Shown here piece by piece: positions 6,128 to 7,109 of a DNA stretch of 7,109 bases. The stretch is taken from contig VBCQ01000160.1 in assembly GCA_005882155.1 (NCBI GenBank), forward strand, positions 1 through 7,109. The letters run 5' to 3'. The notes under the pieces were generated by a model. It searched no databases. It worked only from the letters and a program-made list of their open reading frames with translations, and was not told where the DNA came from. Every line of letters begins with the position of its first letter. Within the stretch, counting starts at the first letter, position 1. This DNA comes from Betaproteobacteria bacterium (GTDB lineage: Bacteria > Pseudomonadota > Gammaproteobacteria > Burkholderiales > Burkholderiaceae_C). The position numbers and the translations under genes are program-made.

Positions 6128-6168
6128 CTGGGCTGATCCACCCTCTGCCAGCCGAAGGCGATACGACC

Positions 6169-6486
6169 ATGAGCGAAGTTCAGCAACGCATCGACGATCT
6201 CGTCAAATCCAACCGTGTCGTGCTCTTCATGAAGGGCACGGCCCAATTTCCGATGTGCGGCTTTTCCGGCCGCGCGGTGCAGATCCTCAAAGCCTGCGGC
6301 GTCAACGACCTGACGACCTTCAACGTGCTGGAGGACGATGACGTGCGCCAGGGCATCAAGGACTACGCCAACTGGCCGACGATTCCGCAGCTCTACGTCA
6401 ACGGCGAATTCGTCGGCGGCTCCGACATCATGATGGAGATGTACCAAGCCGGCGAGTTGCAGCAGGTGCTCGGCGCCGAGGCCTGA
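6169..6486 (+). CDS. grxD: monothiol glutaredoxin, Grx4/GrxD type
   Basis: This 105-residue protein is a single-domain CGFS glutaredoxin. Such proteins bind a glutathione-ligated [2Fe-2S] cluster, often together with BolA-type partners, and pass it to client proteins in the cytoplasm. Visible motifs are the active site CGFS at 30-33 (FPMCGFSGRAV), the glutathione-binding WPTIPQLYVNGEFVGG with its cis-proline, and GGSDI near the C-terminus. K22 in FMKGT is the conserved lysine before the active site. Length and register match E. coli GrxD closely. It is followed 4 bases later by ubiX and is probably co-transcribed with it. Other iron-sulfur-linked genes here are limited to miaB, which is not adjacent. 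Confidence 0.97.
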   Translation: MSEVQQRIDDLVKSNRVVLFMKGTAQFPMCGFSGRAVQILKACGVNDLTTFNVLEDDDVRQGIKDYANWPTIPQLYVNGEFVGGSDIMMEMYQAGELQQVLGAEA

Positions 6487-6490
6487 TCGG

Positions 6491-7000
6491 GTGAACGAGC
6501 GTGCGCTTCGGGTGGTCGTCGGCATCACCGGCGCGACCGGCGCGGTGTACGCGATCCGCCTGCTCGAGCGGCTGAAGCTCACCGGTCACGAGACCCATCT
6601 CGTCGCGAGCCCCGCAGGCGTGCTCAACGTTCATCATGAGCTCGGGCTCGATCGCAAGGAGCTCGAGGCGCTTGCCGATGTGGCGTACAGCCCCTCGGAC
6701 GTGGGAGCAGCGATCGCGAGCGGATCGTTCGCGACCGCTGCGATGGTTGTCGCGCCATGCTCGATGAAGACGCTCGCCGCGGTTGCCCATGGCCTGTCGG
6801 ACAACCTGCTGACTCGCGCCGCCGACGTCACGCTGAAGGAGCGCCGGCGCCTGGTGCTGATGGTGCGCGAGACACCGCCATTGCCGGCGTTTTACCACCG
6901 ACCGCAAAGCGTCGAAGAGCTCATCAACGACACGGTGGAACGCGTGCTCACGCTGATCGGCGTCGACGCAGCATCGCCCAAGGCCTGGTTGGGCTTGTAG
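6491..7000 (+). CDS. ubiX: UbiX-type flavin prenyltransferase with an internal deletion of about 21 residues
   Basis: UbiX joins dimethylallyl phosphate to FMN to make prenylated FMN, the cofactor of the decarboxylase UbiD in ubiquinone synthesis. The 169-residue product carries the N-terminal flavin-binding GITGATGA (11-18), SGSF, APCSMKTLAAVAHG (C90, S91), LLTRAADVTLKERRRLVLMVRETP and PAFYHRPQSVEELI. Aligned from memory with the 189-residue E. coli UbiX, the 23 residues between RETP and PAFY (an LHLGHL-type helix and the following strand) are replaced by just PL. About 21 residues are missing in frame, while the active-site R126-E127 and Y135 on either side remain. The family assignment is secure; activity is uncertain. 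The start is GTG at 6491, with GAGG at 6479-6482 as ribosome site; no ATG is available near the N-terminus. The C-terminus WLGL ends 4 bases before the convergent neighbour. Confidence 0.9.
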   Translation: MNERALRVVVGITGATGAVYAIRLLERLKLTGHETHLVASPAGVLNVHHELGLDRKELEALADVAYSPSDVGAAIASGSFATAAMVVAPCSMKTLAAVAHGLSDNLLTRAADVTLKERRRLVLMVRETPPLPAFYHRPQSVEELINDTVERVLTLIGVDAASPKAWLGL

Positions 7001-7004
7001 CAGC

Positions 7005-7109
7005 TTAAGCCGGTGCGTAGTCCCAGTTCTTGCGCGCGCCGAACACCAGGTTCGGATACTCATCGCGTCCGCGGCTGCCGTTGTAGCGGCCGAGCGCCAT
7101 GAACAAATC
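7005..7109 (-). CDS. C-terminal end of a probable SLT-type lytic transglycosylase (partial)
   Basis: On the minus strand a frame enters from the right edge and ends at TAA (7005-7007), giving 34 residues. They contain ALGRYNGSRGRDEYPNLVF and a Trp-Asp-Tyr tail. The GRYNGSRGR-x-EYPN pattern is typical of the C-terminal part of the lysozyme-like SLT domain in lytic transglycosylases, which cleave peptidoglycan in the periplasm to give 1,6-anhydro ends. Only the end of the protein is visible, so the catalytic glutamate and any signal peptide lie outside. The gene converges on ubiX with 4 bases between the stops and no visible terminator between them. Confidence 0.6.
   Translation of the reverse strand, partial: DLFMALGRYNGSRGRDEYPNLVFGARKNWDYAPA

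Noticed and set aside
5366..6136. A plus-strand frame of 256 codons overlapping the outer-membrane protein gene
   Set aside because: It is Arg/Gln-rich with no signal peptide or motif and lacks a ribosome site, while the overlapping frame at 5433 has AAGGAG, a signal peptide and a barrel-type C-terminus.
1..7109. Search for tRNA, rRNA, CRISPR arrays, insertion sequences or a defence-type gene cluster
   Set aside because: No cloverleaf, spaced repeats, transposase motifs or terminal inverted repeats were seen; apart from short gaps the window is filled by ordinary core genes.

Overview
This 7.1 kb window is GC-rich and tightly packed. It looks like core chromosome of a betaproteobacterium, most likely Burkholderiales. 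That assignment is inferred from protein character and from the gene set hemA-prfA-prmC plus grxD and ubiX; no rRNA or other marker is present to confirm it. I see no mobile element, tRNA, rRNA or CRISPR array. The honest reading is a housekeeping locus, not a new system, but several local details deserve a second look.

Layout: (1) The window opens in the 3' end of an unidentified plus-strand gene that overlaps the start of miaB (tRNA ms2i6A methylthiotransferase) by ATGA. (2) A small minus-strand membrane-protein gene converges on miaB, and the two stop codons share one CTAG. (3) A short divergent region leads into hemA (glutamyl-tRNA reductase). It holds a perfect 9-bp dyad with an FNR/Anr-like core and a consensus TATAAT placed so close to the hemA ATG that a leaderless transcript is possible. 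(4) hemA is followed, after an 84-bp structured gap, by prfA (RF1). prfA overlaps prmC, the methyltransferase that modifies the RF1 GGQ glutamine. (5) A 189-bp gap precedes a signal-peptide-bearing outer-membrane beta-barrel protein of unknown function with its own strong ribosome binding site. (6) grxD (CGFS monothiol glutaredoxin) and ubiX (flavin prenyltransferase, GTG start) are 4 bp apart. UbiX lacks about 21 residues that normally lie between its RETP and PAFY motifs. (7) The window closes in the 3' end of a minus-strand gene resembling the C-terminus of SLT-type lytic transglycosylases, convergent with ubiX and 4 bp from it.

Functional themes: tRNA-linked metabolism (MiaB modifies tRNA; HemA draws on charged Glu-tRNA to start tetrapyrrole synthesis), translation termination (RF1 and PrmC), iron-sulfur and redox handling (MiaB is an Fe-S enzyme; GrxD carries Fe-S clusters) and ubiquinone biosynthesis (UbiX). 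Heme, Fe-S and quinone are all respiratory cofactors, so an oxygen-responsive site in front of hemA would make biological sense, but it is inferred only.
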